Source of the DNA: Sphingopyxis sp. QXT-31
GTDB lineage: Bacteria; Pseudomonadota; Alphaproteobacteria; Sphingomonadales; Sphingomonadaceae
Direction: 5' to 3'
Assembly (NCBI RefSeq): GCF_001984035.1
Contig: NZ_CP019449.1
Location: 3,718,501-3,782,500 of the forward strand
Length of the DNA: 64,000 bases
Made by a program: the position numbers and the translations under genes. How positions within the stretch are numbered: position 1 is the stretch's first letter; every line of letters starts with the position of its first letter. The notes beneath the pieces were generated by a model. The model was not told where the DNA came from. It ran no database searches and saw only the letters and a program-made list of their open reading frames with translations. Shown in pieces: positions 45,924 through 55,416 of this stretch.

Positions 45924-47132
45924 ATGAGCAAGAGCGACGACGACAGCCTCCGCCCGGCGACGAAGCTGGTGCAGGGCGGGCGGCGGCCCGAATGGACCGG
46001 CGATCCGCGGCTGGGCGGCAGCATCGTCAATCCGCCGGTATGGCGCGCGTCGACGATCCTCTACGACAGCATCGCCGACCTGAAGGCGCGCGGGCATGCG
46101 ACGCACGACAAGCTCTATTACGGCCGCCGCGGGACGCCGACGGTGTGGGCGCTCGCCGATGCGCTGACCGACATGGAGCCGGGCGCCGAGGGGACGTTGC
46201 TTTACCCCTCGGGCGTCGCGGCCAATTCGGCGGGCATGCTCGCGCTGCTCGCGCCGGGCGATCACCTGCTGATGGTCGACAGCGCCTACGAGCCGACGCG
46301 CGCCTTCTGCAACGGCATGCTGGCGCGGATGGGGGTGCGCACGACCTATTACGACCCGCTCGTGGGCGCGGGAATCGCCGACCTGATCACCCCCGAGACG
46401 AAGCTGATCTTCCTCGAATCGCCGGGCAGCCTGACCTTCGAGGTGCAGGATATTCCCGCGATAACCGCGGTGGCGCGGCAGCGCGGCGTGACGACGATGC
46501 TCGACAACACCTGGGCGACGCCCTTGCTCTTCCCCGCGCTGGCGCATGGCGTCGACGTCACGATGATGAGCCTCACCAAATATGTCGGCGGGCACAGCGA
46601 CGCGATGATGGGCTCGCTGACCGCGACGCGCGCGGTGTGGCCGAAGCTGCGCAGCGCGGCCTACCAGCTGGGGCAGGCGGTCTCGCCCGATGATTGCGCG
46701 CTGATGCTGCGCGGGCTCCGGACGCTCGACGTCCGGATGGCGCGGCATCAGGCGAGCGCGCTGGCCGTGGCGGAATGGCTCGCGGCAAGAGCAGAGGTCG
46801 GCCGCGTGCTGCACCCCGCGCTGCCCGGCGATCCGGGCCATGAAATCTGGGCGCGCGACTTCGGCGGCGCGAGCGGGCTGTTCGGCTTCACGCTGAAGGG
46901 CGCCGACGAGGCGGGGCGGACGCGCTTTATCGAGGCGCTGGCGCATTTCGGCATCGGTTTCAGCTGGGGCGGCTATGAAAGCCTGGTCGTGCCGAGCAAT
47001 CCCGCCGACATCCGCACGGCGACCGCATGGACCGATCCCGATCCGCTGGTACGGCTGTCGATCGGGCTCGAGGATCCCGCCGACTTGATCGCCGACCTCG
47101 CGCGGGGATTTGCTGCGATGCGCGCGGCATGA
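45924..47132 (+). CDS. metC: Cystathionine beta-lyase (Cys/Met PLP enzyme)
   Basis: This 402-residue protein of the trans-sulfuration PLP family has KLYYGRRGTPTVWALADALT, YPSGVAANSAGMLAL and the PLP lysine in MMSLTKYVGGHSDAMMG. The sequence GFSWGGYESLVVPS near the end and LRGLRTLDVRMARH are typical of MetC/PatB-like beta-lyases. It cleaves cystathionine to homocysteine, pyruvate and ammonia. Its stop overlaps the ATG of the mechanosensitive channel gene. Confidence 0.88.
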   Translation: MSKSDDDSLRPATKLVQGGRRPEWTGDPRLGGSIVNPPVWRASTILYDSIADLKARGHATHDKLYYGRRGTPTVWALADALTDMEPGAEGTLLYPSGVAANSAGMLALLAPGDHLLMVDSAYEPTRAFCNGMLARMGVRTTYYDPLVGAGIADLITPETKLIFLESPGSLTFEVQDIPAITAVARQRGVTTMLDNTWATPLLFPALAHGVDVTMMSLTKYVGGHSDAMMGSLTATRAVWPKLRSAAYQLGQAVSPDDCALMLRGLRTLDVRMARHQASALAVAEWLAARAEVGRVLHPALPGDPGHEIWARDFGGASGLFGFTLKGADEAGRTRFIEALAHFGIGFSWGGYESLVVPSNPADIRTATAWTDPDPLVRLSIGLEDPADLIADLARGFAAMRAA

Positions 47133-48058
47133 GCGTCAAGGCCGACTTGCGCGAGGGTGCCGAGGGCATCGCTGCGTCGATGCAGGCGATCGGCATCGAT
47201 GTCGGCCAATACCGGCTGTCACTGTACAGCGTTGCATCGACGGTGGTCGTCGCGGTGCTGCTCTATGTCGGCGTCAAGCTCAGCATGCGCGCAATCAAAT
47301 GGCTGCTGCGCCGCAATACCTCTATCGACGACACCCAGCGCATCCTGACCGAGAAGCTCATCGCGATCGCGCTGTTCGTTTTCGCGATGCTGTTCGGCAT
47401 CGACCTGCTCGGCATCGACCTGACCGCGCTTGCGGTGTTCTCGGGCGCGGCGGGCCTCGCGATCGGTTTCGGGCTGCAGAAAACCGTCGGCAATCTGATC
47501 GCGGGGATCATCCTGCTGATGGACCGCTCGATCAAGCCCGGCGACGTGATCGTCGTCGGCGACGGCAGCAGCATGGGCGGATCGGCAGCGCTGAACGGCA
47601 TGCCCAATGTCGGGCGCGTCGCCAAGATCGGGGTGCGCGCGGTCAGCGTCGTGACGCGCGACGGCAAGAAGCATCTGATCCCGAACGAGCTGCTGATGAC
47701 GCAGCCGGTCGAGAATTGGAGCTATTCGAGCCGCGACGTCCGCGTGCGGATGCGTGTGCCCGTCGCCTATGACTGTGATCTGCGCGCCGCGCAGGCGATC
47801 ATGGTCGAGACCGCGAAGGCCAATCCGCGGATACTGACCGATCCCGAGCCGGTGGTGTGGATCACCGCCTTCGGCGAGCGGTCGGTCGAGCATGAGCTGC
47901 GCTACTGGATCTCCGACCCCGAAGCGGGGCTGGGCAATATCCAGGGCGAGGTGTTCCTGGGGATCTGGGACCGCTTCAAGGAAGCGGGGATCCGGATTCC
48001 CTATCCGCGGACCGACGTGCGGGTGCTGGCGGATGAGGCGCCGGACGCGCCAGCCTGA
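47129..48058 (+). CDS. Small-conductance mechanosensitive channel (MscS family)
   Basis: This 309-residue MscS-like channel has three membrane segments (about 35-55, 75-97 and 105-130). The pore helix and beta entry follow: SGAAGLAIGFGLQKTVGNLI and DRSIKPGDVIVV, matching the TM3a/3b glycine-alanine pattern. A cytoplasmic vestibule domain is at the end (VTRDGKKHLIPNELLMTQPV, FGERSVEHELRYWI). It likely relieves osmotic stress. It is translationally coupled to metC and convergent with ppa. Confidence 0.9.
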   Translation: MSVKADLREGAEGIAASMQAIGIDVGQYRLSLYSVASTVVVAVLLYVGVKLSMRAIKWLLRRNTSIDDTQRILTEKLIAIALFVFAMLFGIDLLGIDLTALAVFSGAAGLAIGFGLQKTVGNLIAGIILLMDRSIKPGDVIVVGDGSSMGGSAALNGMPNVGRVAKIGVRAVSVVTRDGKKHLIPNELLMTQPVENWSYSSRDVRVRMRVPVAYDCDLRAAQAIMVETAKANPRILTDPEPVVWITAFGERSVEHELRYWISDPEAGLGNIQGEVFLGIWDRFKEAGIRIPYPRTDVRVLADEAPDAPA

Positions 48059-48065
48059 CTGAATT

Positions 48066-48143
48066 CGTCATCCCGGCGAAGGCCGGGATCTCGCCGGTGC
48101 GTCATGATCCGAGGTCGAGATCCCGGCCTTCGCCGGGATGACG
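48066..48143. repeat. Dispersed palindrome CGTCATCCCGGCGAAGGCCG
   Basis: The 78-base inverted repeat has arms beginning CGTCATCCCGGCGAAGGCCG and ending with its complement, TTCGCCGGGATGACG. This sequence family is common in alphaproteobacterial genomes. It lies exactly between the convergent mscS and ppa genes and may serve as a bidirectional terminator. Confidence 0.85.
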
Positions 48144-48158
48144 ATTCAATAGCTTATC

Positions 48159-48695
48159 TCAGAACCCCACCTTCTTCGCGCGCTCCACGCATTCGACGAT
48201 GATGCGCTTGGCTTCGTCGACGTCGCCCCAGCCGTTGAGCTTGGCCCATTTGCCGGGTTCGAGGTCCTTATAGTGGGTGAAGAAATGCTCGATCTGCTGG
48301 AGCACGATCGGCGGCATGTCGGTGTAGCTCGCGACATCGGCATAATAGGGAAAGGTCTTGTTGACCGGCACGCAGAGCAGTTTCTCGTCGCCCCCGGCAT
48401 CGTCTTCCATCAGCAGCACGCCGATCGGGCGGCACTTGACCACCGCGCCCGCGACGATCGGCGAGCGCGCGACGACCAGCGCGTCGAGCGGATCGCCGTC
48501 CTCGCCCAGCGTGTGCGGGACGAAGCCGTAGTTGGCGGGATAGCGCATCGGGGTGTGCAGGAAGCGGTCGACGAACAGCGCGCCCGACGCCTTGTCGAAC
48601 TCATATTTCACCGGCTCGCCGCCGATCGGCACTTCGATCAGCACGTTCAGGCTGTCGGGCGGGCTGTCGCCGGCCGGGATCAGGTCGATGCGCAT
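48159..48695 (-). CDS. ppa: Inorganic pyrophosphatase
   Basis: This 178-residue family I soluble pyrophosphatase has the metal-binding DALVVARSPIVAGA segment with its aspartates (EDGDPLDALVV), ALFVDRFLHTPMRYPANYGF, and DDAGGDEKLLCVPVNK. It hydrolyses pyrophosphate to phosphate to drive biosynthesis. A dispersed palindrome with GGCAGCGAGACTT lies between this gene and the M61 peptidase gene upstream. Confidence 0.95.
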   Translation of the reverse strand: MRIDLIPAGDSPPDSLNVLIEVPIGGEPVKYEFDKASGALFVDRFLHTPMRYPANYGFVPHTLGEDGDPLDALVVARSPIVAGAVVKCRPIGVLLMEDDAGGDEKLLCVPVNKTFPYYADVASYTDMPPIVLQQIEHFFTHYKDLEPGKWAKLNGWGDVDEAKRIIVECVERAKKVGF

Positions 48696-48770
48696 GGGAG
48701 ATGTCCTTATGGTTTTTGATTCGCGCGCGCCTTAGCCGCTGGGCGCGAGGGAGGGAAGGCGGGAGCTTGG

Positions 48771-48905
48771 TTCCTCCTCCCGCAGGCGGGAGGGGCAGCG
48801 AGACTTACGAGCTTGCTCGTTAGTCGCAGTAGGGTGGGCAGCTGCGCCGTCGCTTGCTCGCTACGCTCGCGCCCACCCCTAACCCCCCCCGCCCGCGGGG
48901 GGGGA
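48771..48905. repeat. Dispersed palindromic element with GGCAGCGAGACTT core (copy 2)
   Basis: The left hairpin CTCCTCCCGCAGGCGGGAGG and the right arm CCCCCCGCCCGCGGGGGG bracket GGCAGCGAGACTT...TTAGTCGCAG, shared with the element at 38191. It lies between the ppa start and the M61 peptidase stop on the minus strand. Confidence 0.7.
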
Positions 48906-48906
48906 A

Positions 48907-50832
48907 TCAGAGCGCGCGTTTCGGCATGAACAGCGCGTCGAAGGCGTCGGGACCGGCGCCCGCCTTCTCCAGATGCGGCCAACGCAGCCCGCCGCGATAG
49001 TCGATCTCGACAGTGCGATAGCGCCCGCCGCGCTCGACGAGCAATTTCACCGGAGTCTTGCCGTCCATCGCGGCGCGGATCGCGGCCTCGATGCGCTCGC
49101 GGCTGTAGCTCACCCCGTCGACCGCAACGATCTTGGTCCCGTTGACGATGTCGGCCTTGAAGGCGGGGCTGTCCCACAGGATGCTGCCCGCGATGCCGTC
49201 CTTGTCGATGACGAGGCCGAGGCTGTGGGTCAGGTCGGCGTTCTTCGCCTGCGCCATCCGGTCGCGGTCATAGGAATTGGGGGCGTCGCGCCAGACGAGG
49301 CGATAGCCCGCGGCCTCGATCCCGCCGGTCGGCGCGGGGCGACCCGGTGCCTGCATGCGCTCGCGCAGGAACTTCGCCCAGTCGTACGGATGCACCGCGT
49401 TCAGCGCCGCGACGACATCGTCGAAATCATAGGTCGACTGCCCCCAGTCGCCCTCGCGCCCGCCGAAGAAGCTCCTGGCGAAATCGTCGAGGCTCTTTGC
49501 ATTGTTCGTTGCCTGGCGGATCAGCATATCGGCCTCGAGCCACATCAGCCCGCCCTCGTTGTAATAATCCTCGGTGCGCGTCGCGCTCGGGAAGGCGCGT
49601 TGTTTCCGCGCCGCGATGATCGGGTCGAGCGTCGTATCCTCGACCGAGCGCCAAGTGCGCCCCGCCTGAACCGCATAGAAGCCCGCGTTGGTCGCCCATT
49701 CGGCGAGGATCATGTCCTTCGACTGCATGCCCGAGCGGCCCGCGAGGACGAGGTCCCAATAGCTGGTCTGGCCTTCATAGACCCATAGCAGATTGTCCTG
49801 CATAGGGGTGCGGTAATCGGGGGTCCAGAGCTTGTCTGGACGGCGGTATTTGCCGTTCCAGCTGTGCACCAGTTCGTGCGGGAGCAGTCCGCGCTCGCTG
49901 TCGTTCTCGTCCCATTTGGTGAAATAATCGGGGTTGCGGCTGTTCTCGCTCGACCGGTGGTGCTCGAGCCCGATGCCGCCGAGCTCGTCCGACAGCGCGA
50001 GCAGGAAGTCGTAGCGGTCGAAGTGGCGCACCCCGAATAGCGCGACGGCTTCGGCGACGAGCGCGGCGTGTCGCGCGATATGGTCGGGGCTGGCGGCGAG
50101 ATATTTCTCCTCATCCGCGACGACATTGAGCGTCACCCCGTTGCCGAGCGCCCATTGGCGGAACCAGCGCCCCGCGAACATCGGGCTGTCGACCAGATTC
50201 TCGTAGCTCGTGACGCCGAAGCTGTAGCGGTTGCCCGAAACCTTGAGCCCGTCGAGCGCCGCGGCGCCGGTCCAGCCCTCGGGCAAAGCTACCTCGAGTT
50301 GCACCGGGATCTGGCGCGTGAAATATCCCGCGGGATAGAAGCTGACCTGCTCCCATTGCAGGTTCATCATCGCGGGGGTGACGACGACGCGGCCCTCGGT
50401 CGTGCGCGTCGGCGACAGGAAGTCGAACGCGATGTCGATGCTCTTCACCCCCTGCGGCACGTCGATGTCGAAGGCGTAGACGTCGGTCGGCTGGCGCGTC
50501 CAGGTCAGCGGCCTGCCGCTGGCCGAGGCCTTGAACCCCGCGACCTCGGCGATCGCGCCGCGCGGGGCATGTTTGCCGGGCAGCCATTCGGGATAGAGCA
50601 GGGTGAACTTGCCCCCCTTCGTCACCGGGATCGTCTGGCGGACATGGAAGATGCCGCGCGCGTAGTCGGTCGCATCGACGCGGAGCTGCATCGTCCCCGG
50701 ATAGGGGCGGTCGGCGGGCAGCGGGATGGTCAGCGGCTGGACCACGGGCTCGGGGCGGCTGTTGCCGTCCTGCGCGTGCGCGGGGGCGGTCAACGCGATC
50801 AGGGCGGCTGCGACAAACGGTGCTTTTTTCAT
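48907..50832 (-). CDS. M61 family metallopeptidase (glycyl aminopeptidase-like) with PDZ domain
   Basis: This 641-residue protein has a signal peptide ([21 protein letters not shown]). The M61 catalytic core contains [18 protein letters not shown] with the zinc motif HELVH (319-323) and a downstream Glu in the [10 protein letters not shown] segment. A PDZ domain follows near the end ([20 protein letters not shown], about 540-630). It probably works in the periplasm on peptides rich in small residues. The ATG at 50832 is chosen because the signal peptide starts there. It is divergent from hisS with about 90 bases between the starts. Confidence 0.9.
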   Translation of the reverse strand: MKKAPFVAAALIALTAPAHAQDGNSRPEPVVQPLTIPLPADRPYPGTMQLRVDATDYARGIFHVRQTIPVTKGGKFTLLYPEWLPGKHAPRGAIAEVAGFKASASGRPLTWTRQPTDVYAFDIDVPQGVKSIDIAFDFLSPTRTTEGRVVVTPAMMNLQWEQVSFYPAGYFTRQIPVQLEVALPEGWTGAAALDGLKVSGNRYSFGVTSYENLVDSPMFAGRWFRQWALGNGVTLNVVADEEKYLAASPDHIARHAALVAEAVALFGVRHFDRYDFLLALSDELGGIGLEHHRSSENSRNPDYFTKWDENDSERGLLPHELVHSWNGKYRRPDKLWTPDYRTPMQDNLLWVYEGQTSYWDLVLAGRSGMQSKDMILAEWATNAGFYAVQAGRTWRSVEDTTLDPIIAARKQRAFPSATRTEDYYNEGGLMWLEADMLIRQATNNAKSLDDFARSFFGGREGDWGQSTYDFDDVVAALNAVHPYDWAKFLRERMQAPGRPAPTGGIEAAGYRLVWRDAPNSYDRDRMAQAKNADLTHSLGLVIDKDGIAGSILWDSPAFKADIVNGTKIVAVDGVSYSRERIEAAIRAAMDGKTPVKLLVERGGRYRTVEIDYRGGLRWPHLEKAGAGPDAFDALFMPKRAL

Positions 50833-50925
50833 GGCGGCTCTTTGCCGCGAATCGCCGGGGAGGTCCAGCCGGGGTCCTGCAAGCGCGCTTTGCCTTTCGA
50901 CCAAAAGCGACTAGACGCCGCCGGC

Positions 50926-52209
50926 ATGAGCAAGGACAAATCCGCCAAGATCGCGACGCCGCAGCCGGTGCGGGGCACGCAGGATATGCTCGGCGACTTC
51001 GCCGACCGTTTCCAGCATGTCGTCGACACCTTCGACCGCGTGCGCCGGCTCTATGGATACAAGCGCATCGAGGTGCCGGTGATCGAGCCGACCGCGGTGT
51101 TCGCGCGCTCGCTCGGCGAGACCACCGACGTCGTGTCGAAGGAAATGTATTCGTTCGAGGATCGCGGCGGCGAGTCGATCACGCTGCGCCCCGAATTCAC
51201 CGCCGGAATCGCACGCGCCTATATCACCAACGGCTGGCAGCAGTTCGCGCCGCTGAAGGTCGCGACGCACGGCCCGCTGTTCCGCTACGAGCGGCCGCAG
51301 AAGGGGCGTTATCGCCAGTTCCATCAACTCGACGCCGAAGTGCTGGGCAGCGACAGCCCGCTCGCCGACGCCGAACTGCTGGTGTTCGCCGACCAGCTCT
51401 TGAAGGAACTCGGAATTGTCGAGGGCGTGACACTGACGCTCAACACCTTGGGTGACGCGGCAAGCCGCGATGCCTGGCGCACCGCACTGGTCGATCATTT
51501 CGAGGCGCATCGTGGAGACCTGTCTGAAGACAGCCTGGCGCGGCTCGACAAGAATCCGATGCGGATTTTGGACAGCAAGGACCCGCGCGACCGCCCGATC
51601 GCCGACAGCGCGCCCGATATCGACGCCTTCCTGACGGGCGAGGCGCAGGATTTCTTCGGCGCCGTGGCGGCAGGGCTCGATGCCGCGGGGGTCGGCTGGG
51701 AACGCAACGCGCGCCTGGTGCGTGGGCTCGACTATTATCGCCACACCGCGTTCGAATTCGTCACCGACCGGTTGGGGGCGCAGGGCACGGTGCTGGGTGG
51801 TGGCCGCTACGACGGTCTGATCGAGGCGCTGGGCGGGCCGCCGACGCCGGCGGTGGGCTGGGCGGCGGGGATCGAGCGATTGGCGATGTTGCTTGCCGAG
51901 GAGCAATTTGGTGAGCGATTGGACATTGCCATAGCTGCTGAGAATCCTCTTCGAGAAGCTGAAGCAGTCGAGGCTGTTACACTATTTCGGAGACTTGGGC
52001 TTAGCGCTGAACTATTCGCAACAGGAAGCCCGAGAAAGCGATACGACAAAGCGCGGAAGTGCAATCCGGGCATTTTAATCTCGATGGATGTTCGCGATGG
52101 AATAGCCACCCAAGGTTGGCTCGTTACGAATCCGGCGCCTGCGCGAGAACAAGAGGCGTACGAAGCGTTCAGTCAGCGATGGGAATTGTCGGAAATCGGC
52201 CAAGGCTGA
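50926..52209 (+). CDS. hisS: Histidyl-tRNA synthetase (atypical C-terminal end)
   Basis: The 427-residue HisRS has an intact class II core. Motif 1 lies around [20 protein letters not shown], motif 2 is [20 protein letters not shown], and the histidine-A box is [15 protein letters not shown]. Motif 3 is [10 protein letters not shown] with [11 protein letters not shown]. The final ~95 residues (from about 330) should be the anticodon-binding domain, but they are unusual: they read [20 protein letters not shown] and lack the common GEDE-type pattern. Their DNA (51911-52210) is only about 53% G+C, against about 70% just before. The start is ATG at 50926, and prfA follows after eight bases. Confidence 0.93.
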   Translation: MSKDKSAKIATPQPVRGTQDMLGDFADRFQHVVDTFDRVRRLYGYKRIEVPVIEPTAVFARSLGETTDVVSKEMYSFEDRGGESITLRPEFTAGIARAYITNGWQQFAPLKVATHGPLFRYERPQKGRYRQFHQLDAEVLGSDSPLADAELLVFADQLLKELGIVEGVTLTLNTLGDAASRDAWRTALVDHFEAHRGDLSEDSLARLDKNPMRILDSKDPRDRPIADSAPDIDAFLTGEAQDFFGAVAAGLDAAGVGWERNARLVRGLDYYRHTAFEFVTDRLGAQGTVLGGGRYDGLIEALGGPPTPAVGWAAGIERLAMLLAEEQFGERLDIAIAAENPLREAEAVEAVTLFRRLGLSAELFATGSPRKRYDKARKCNPGILISMDVRDGIATQGWLVTNPAPAREQEAYEAFSQRWELSEIGQG

Positions 52210-52217
52210 GTAATTAG

Positions 52218-53285
52218 ATGACCTCCGTTTCCGCCCGCCAGATCGACGCCATCATCGAACGCCACGCCGCCTTGCAGGCGCGCATGGCGACGGGCGATAT
52301 GGCGCCCGCCGACTTCGTCGCGGCGTCGAAGGAGTTTGCCGAGCTCGAACCCGTGGCCAGGGCCGCGGCCGAGGTGGTGCGGTTGCGCGGCGAGCTGACC
52401 TCGCTGAACGAGATGCTCGCCGATCCCGAGATGAAGGCGATGGCGGCCGAGGAACTACTGGCGGTCGAGAAGGCCTTGCCCGCTGCCGAGCACGACCTCG
52501 CGATCAAATTGCTGCCCAAGGATGTCGCCGACGAACGCTCGGCAATGCTCGAAATCCGCGCCGGGGTGGGCGGCGACGAATCGGCGCTGTTCGCGGGCGA
52601 CCTGCTCCGCATGTACAGCCGCTATGCCGATCTGCGCGGTTGGAAGGTCGAGATCATCTCGGCGAACGAGGCCGAGGTCGGCGGTTACAAGGAAGTCGTC
52701 GCGAGCGTCGCGGGGCAGGGCGTCTTTGCCAAGTTGAAATTCGAGAGCGGCGTGCACCGCGTCCAGCGCGTGCCGGTGACCGAAAGCGGCGGGCGCATCC
52801 ACACCAGCGCGGCGACCGTCGCGGTGCTGCCCGAGGCCGAGGAGGTCGACGTCGCGATCGCCGACAGCGACCTCAAGATCGACATTTATCGGGCGAGTGG
52901 AGCGGGCGGGCAGCACGTCAACACGACCGACTCGGCGATCCGCATCACGCATATCCCGACCGGGCTCGTCGTCATCCAGCAGGACCAGCGCAGCCAGCAC
53001 AAGAACCGCGCCAAGGCGATGCAGGTGCTTCGCGCGCGGCTCTACGACCTCGAGCGCGAGAAGATCCACAGTGCCGAGGCATCGGCACGCAAGTCGATGG
53101 TCGGATCGGGCGACCGCTCCGAGCGTATTCGCACCTATAATTTCCCGCAGGGGCGCGTGACCGATCACCGCATCAACCTGACGCTCCATCGCCTGCCCGA
53201 GATATTGGAAGGCGCGATGGACGAGCTGGTCGACGCGCTGATCGCCGAGGACCAGGCACAGCGGCTGGCGGGGCTTGGTGACTGA
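52218..53285 (+). CDS. prfA: Peptide chain release factor 1
   Basis: The 355-residue RF1 has the GGQ catalytic tripeptide at about 230-232 ([17 protein letters not shown]), stop-codon recognition in the [20 protein letters not shown] segment, and C-terminal [20 protein letters not shown]. It terminates translation at UAA and UAG. It follows hisS closely and precedes prmC, which methylates its GGQ glutamine. Confidence 0.97.
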   Translation: MTSVSARQIDAIIERHAALQARMATGDMAPADFVAASKEFAELEPVARAAAEVVRLRGELTSLNEMLADPEMKAMAAEELLAVEKALPAAEHDLAIKLLPKDVADERSAMLEIRAGVGGDESALFAGDLLRMYSRYADLRGWKVEIISANEAEVGGYKEVVASVAGQGVFAKLKFESGVHRVQRVPVTESGGRIHTSAATVAVLPEAEEVDVAIADSDLKIDIYRASGAGGQHVNTTDSAIRITHIPTGLVVIQQDQRSQHKNRAKAMQVLRARLYDLEREKIHSAEASARKSMVGSGDRSERIRTYNFPQGRVTDHRINLTLHRLPEILEGAMDELVDALIAEDQAQRLAGLGD

Positions 53286-53310
53286 CCGGGTAAGCCTTGC
53301 CATCCCAAAC

Positions 53311-53392
53311 CCGTTCGCATCGAGCGAAGTCGAGATGCCCATCGGGACGGCACCATGCCGAGGGTTGTCTCGACTTCGCTCGACACGAACGG
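53311..53392. repeat. Dispersed palindromic element, family A (copy 3)
   Basis: Same arms as the copy at 12868: left CCGTTCGCATCGAGCGAAGT, right ending CGCTCGACACGAACGG, between prfA and prmC. The start codon of prmC lies 23 bases beyond its right end, so the hairpin is transcribed in the leader between the two cistrons. Confidence 0.88.
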
Positions 53393-53414
53393 AATTTTGT
53401 GTGGGTGCCAGGGT

Positions 53415-54257
53415 TTGAACGAGGTTGCCGACAATATCCGCACCGCGGCCAATCTGCTCGGCGCGACCAGCGACACGCCGCGGCTCGATGCCGAATTACT
53501 GATGGCGCATGCGCTGGGGATCGAGCGGCAGGCGCTGCTGCTCGATCCGGGGCTGTTCGAGGTGCCCGAGCACTACGCGAACCTGGTTGCCCAGCGGATG
53601 GCGCACGTGCCGATCGCCTATATCCTCGGCTATCGCGATTTCTGGACGATCCGGATCGAAGTCGGCCCGGGGGTGCTGATCCCGCGGCCTGATAGCGAGA
53701 CCTTGGTGGAGGCGTGTCTCGACTTCGCTCGACACCAACGGGGAGAGGGGTGGCCGAGGCGCGTGCTCGATCTCGGGACGGGGCCGGGCACCTTGCTGCT
53801 CGCGGTGCTGAGCGAGTTTCCCGAGGCGACCGGCGTCGGCGTCGATGCGTCCGAATTCGCACTCGCCTATGCACGCGACAATGCCGAGGCGCTGGGCATG
53901 GCGGCGCGCACCGAGTTCCGCGCGGGCGACTGGGGCGCCGGGATCGACGGCCCCTTTGACCTCATTCTCTGCAACCCGCCCTATATCGGCGACGGCGAAG
54001 TGCTGATGCCCGACGTCGCTGACCATGAGCCGGTCGAAGCGCTGTTCGCGGGCGCCGACGGGCTCGATGACTATCGCCGGATCATCCCCGACCTGCCGCG
54101 CCTGCTGGCGCCCGGCGGCATCGCGGTGCTTGAAATCGGCGCGAGCCAGCATATCTCGGTACGCGAACTCGCCGAAACGGCGGGTTTCGACGTCGCTTGC
54201 CGCCAGGACCTCGGCGGCCGCGACCGCGCTCTCATCCTGTCCCGTTCGCCGCGATGA
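53415..54257 (+). CDS. prmC: Release factor glutamine methyltransferase, with an in-frame repeat fragment
   Basis: The TTG start at 53415 gives a 280-residue PrmC: an N-terminal helical domain, VLIPRPDSETLVEA, the SAM motif RVLDLGTGPGTLLLA, then FDLILCNPPYIGDGE with the NPPY motif (N187). It methylates the Gln of GGQ in RF1 and RF2 using S-adenosylmethionine. A half copy of the family A palindrome (53712-53742) is read in frame, adding about ten residues (CLDFARHQR) between PDSETLVEA and GWPRRVLDL, where orthologues have a variable loop. An upstream in-frame ATG at 53355 lies within the palindrome and is less likely. Confidence 0.9.
   Translation: MNEVADNIRTAANLLGATSDTPRLDAELLMAHALGIERQALLLDPGLFEVPEHYANLVAQRMAHVPIAYILGYRDFWTIRIEVGPGVLIPRPDSETLVEACLDFARHQRGEGWPRRVLDLGTGPGTLLLAVLSEFPEATGVGVDASEFALAYARDNAEALGMAARTEFRAGDWGAGIDGPFDLILCNPPYIGDGEVLMPDVADHEPVEALFAGADGLDDYRRIIPDLPRLLAPGGIAVLEIGASQHISVRELAETAGFDVACRQDLGGRDRALILSRSPR
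53712..53742. repeat. Half copy of family A palindrome inside prmC
   Basis: GTGTCTCGACTTCGCTCGAC with the flanking CACCAACGGGG matches the right arm of family A elements at 12868, 22153 and 53311. It lies inside the coding sequence and keeps the reading frame. Confidence 0.8.
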
Positions 54258-54510
54258 CCCGCAATAATTTGCTTGGTTTCGCGCCGAAAGCGGGTTAGGG
54301 GCGTGGATACAGGCCTGATCAGGGTCCCTTTGGCGGTGCAGAGCATCGATACTGGTCCGGCGGGTCTGCTTCCCATTTACGATGCTGGTGCGGGACGAAG
54401 GTCCCGGGCGAGCGGTAACAGGAAGAACCGCGCAAGGGAGCGCGGGCACGACGCGCAAGGGCGCGGTCGGCCAAAAGGGGTTGGCATAGCTAAGAGCTTA
54501 TTTCGACAGG
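54258..54510. other. Leader region before the DUF4167 gene
   Basis: This 253-base gap has no convincing frame. It contains several short GC-rich stems and purine-rich segments (for example CGCAAGGGAGCGCGGG) and ends in GACAGG before the ATG at 54511. A structured 5' leader is possible, but I recognise no known riboswitch or RNA family. Confidence 0.35.
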
Positions 54511-55386
54511 ATGTCTCAGTTGAACATGAACAACCGTCAGGGCGGTCGCCGTCGCGGCCGCAACAACAATAACAACAATAACAACCGCTCGGGATCGGGC
54601 GGCGGTGGCCGCGGCGGGGTCGATCAGGCCAACCGCATCGACAGCCGGGCCCGCGGCAACGCGGTCCAGATGATCGAGAAATACAAGAATCTCGCTCGCG
54701 ATGCCCAGCTTTCGGGCGACCGCGTGCAGACCGAATATTATCTGCAGTTCGCCGACCATTATTTCCGCGTGCACAGCGATTTCCGCGCGCGCCAGGAAGA
54801 ACGGAACGGCGGCTCGCAGGATCGCCCCGACCGCCAGCGCGAAGTGCGCGGGGTCGAGGATTTCGACGCGCATGACGACACCGACCTCGACGAGGGCCAG
54901 GGCGATCAGGACGAAGGCCGCGAGGATAATCGCGGCGAGCGGAATGATCGCGGCGACCGCGACAATCGCGAGCGTGGTGAGCGCAACGATCGTAACGAGC
55001 GTGGCGATCGCGGCGACCGGAACGATCGTGGCGACCGCAATCAGAACCGCGGCAACCGCCGCGACGAGAATGACGACAATCGCGGCAATCGCCAGCGCCC
55101 CGAGCGCGTCGAGGCCGAACCGCGCGCCGAGCGCGAAGAGGAAGCCGCGGTCGAGGAAGCCCCCAAGCCCGCGCGCGCCGCGCGCCGTTCGCCGCGCCGT
55201 CCGCGCGACGAGGACGAGGGCAATGGCGGGATCGACAGCGCCGTGCTGCCCCCCGCGATCGGCCGCCCCGCGCCCGAACCCGTCGCCGAGGCCGATGCGG
55301 CCGACGACGAAGCGCCCGCGCCCAAGGCGCGCCGCACCCGCCGCACGCTCGCCCCGCGCGGCGCCGGCGTCGAGGCTGCCGAATAA
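54511..55386 (+). CDS. DUF4167 domain protein with disordered charged tail
   Basis: This 291-residue protein begins with a low-complexity Arg/Gly/Asn stretch (RRRGRNNNNNNNNRSGSG). The DUF4167 core follows (about 40-95: NRIDSRARGNAVQMIEKYKN, SGDRVQTEYYLQFADHYFRV). After it comes a long tail of repeats such as GDRNDRGDRN and NRGERNDRGD (about 145-190) and an Ala/Pro/Arg-rich end. DUF4167 is a conserved alphaproteobacterial family of unknown function; the charged RG and RND repeats suggest RNA binding or phase separation. The position after prfA-prmC is shared with other alphaproteobacteria. Confidence 0.88.
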   Translation: MSQLNMNNRQGGRRRGRNNNNNNNNRSGSGGGGRGGVDQANRIDSRARGNAVQMIEKYKNLARDAQLSGDRVQTEYYLQFADHYFRVHSDFRARQEERNGGSQDRPDRQREVRGVEDFDAHDDTDLDEGQGDQDEGREDNRGERNDRGDRDNRERGERNDRNERGDRGDRNDRGDRNQNRGNRRDENDDNRGNRQRPERVEAEPRAEREEEAAVEEAPKPARAARRSPRRPRDEDEGNGGIDSAVLPPAIGRPAPEPVAEADAADDEAPAPKARRTRRTLAPRGAGVEAAE

Positions 55387-55416
55387 GCCTAGCCAAGCGT
55401 CCCGAACTGACATAGC

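Noticed and set aside
53355..53414. Earlier ATG start for prmC within the palindromic element
   Set aside because: The extension encodes only repeat-derived residues (VVSTSLDTNG) and PrmC orthologues begin near the TTG at 53415.
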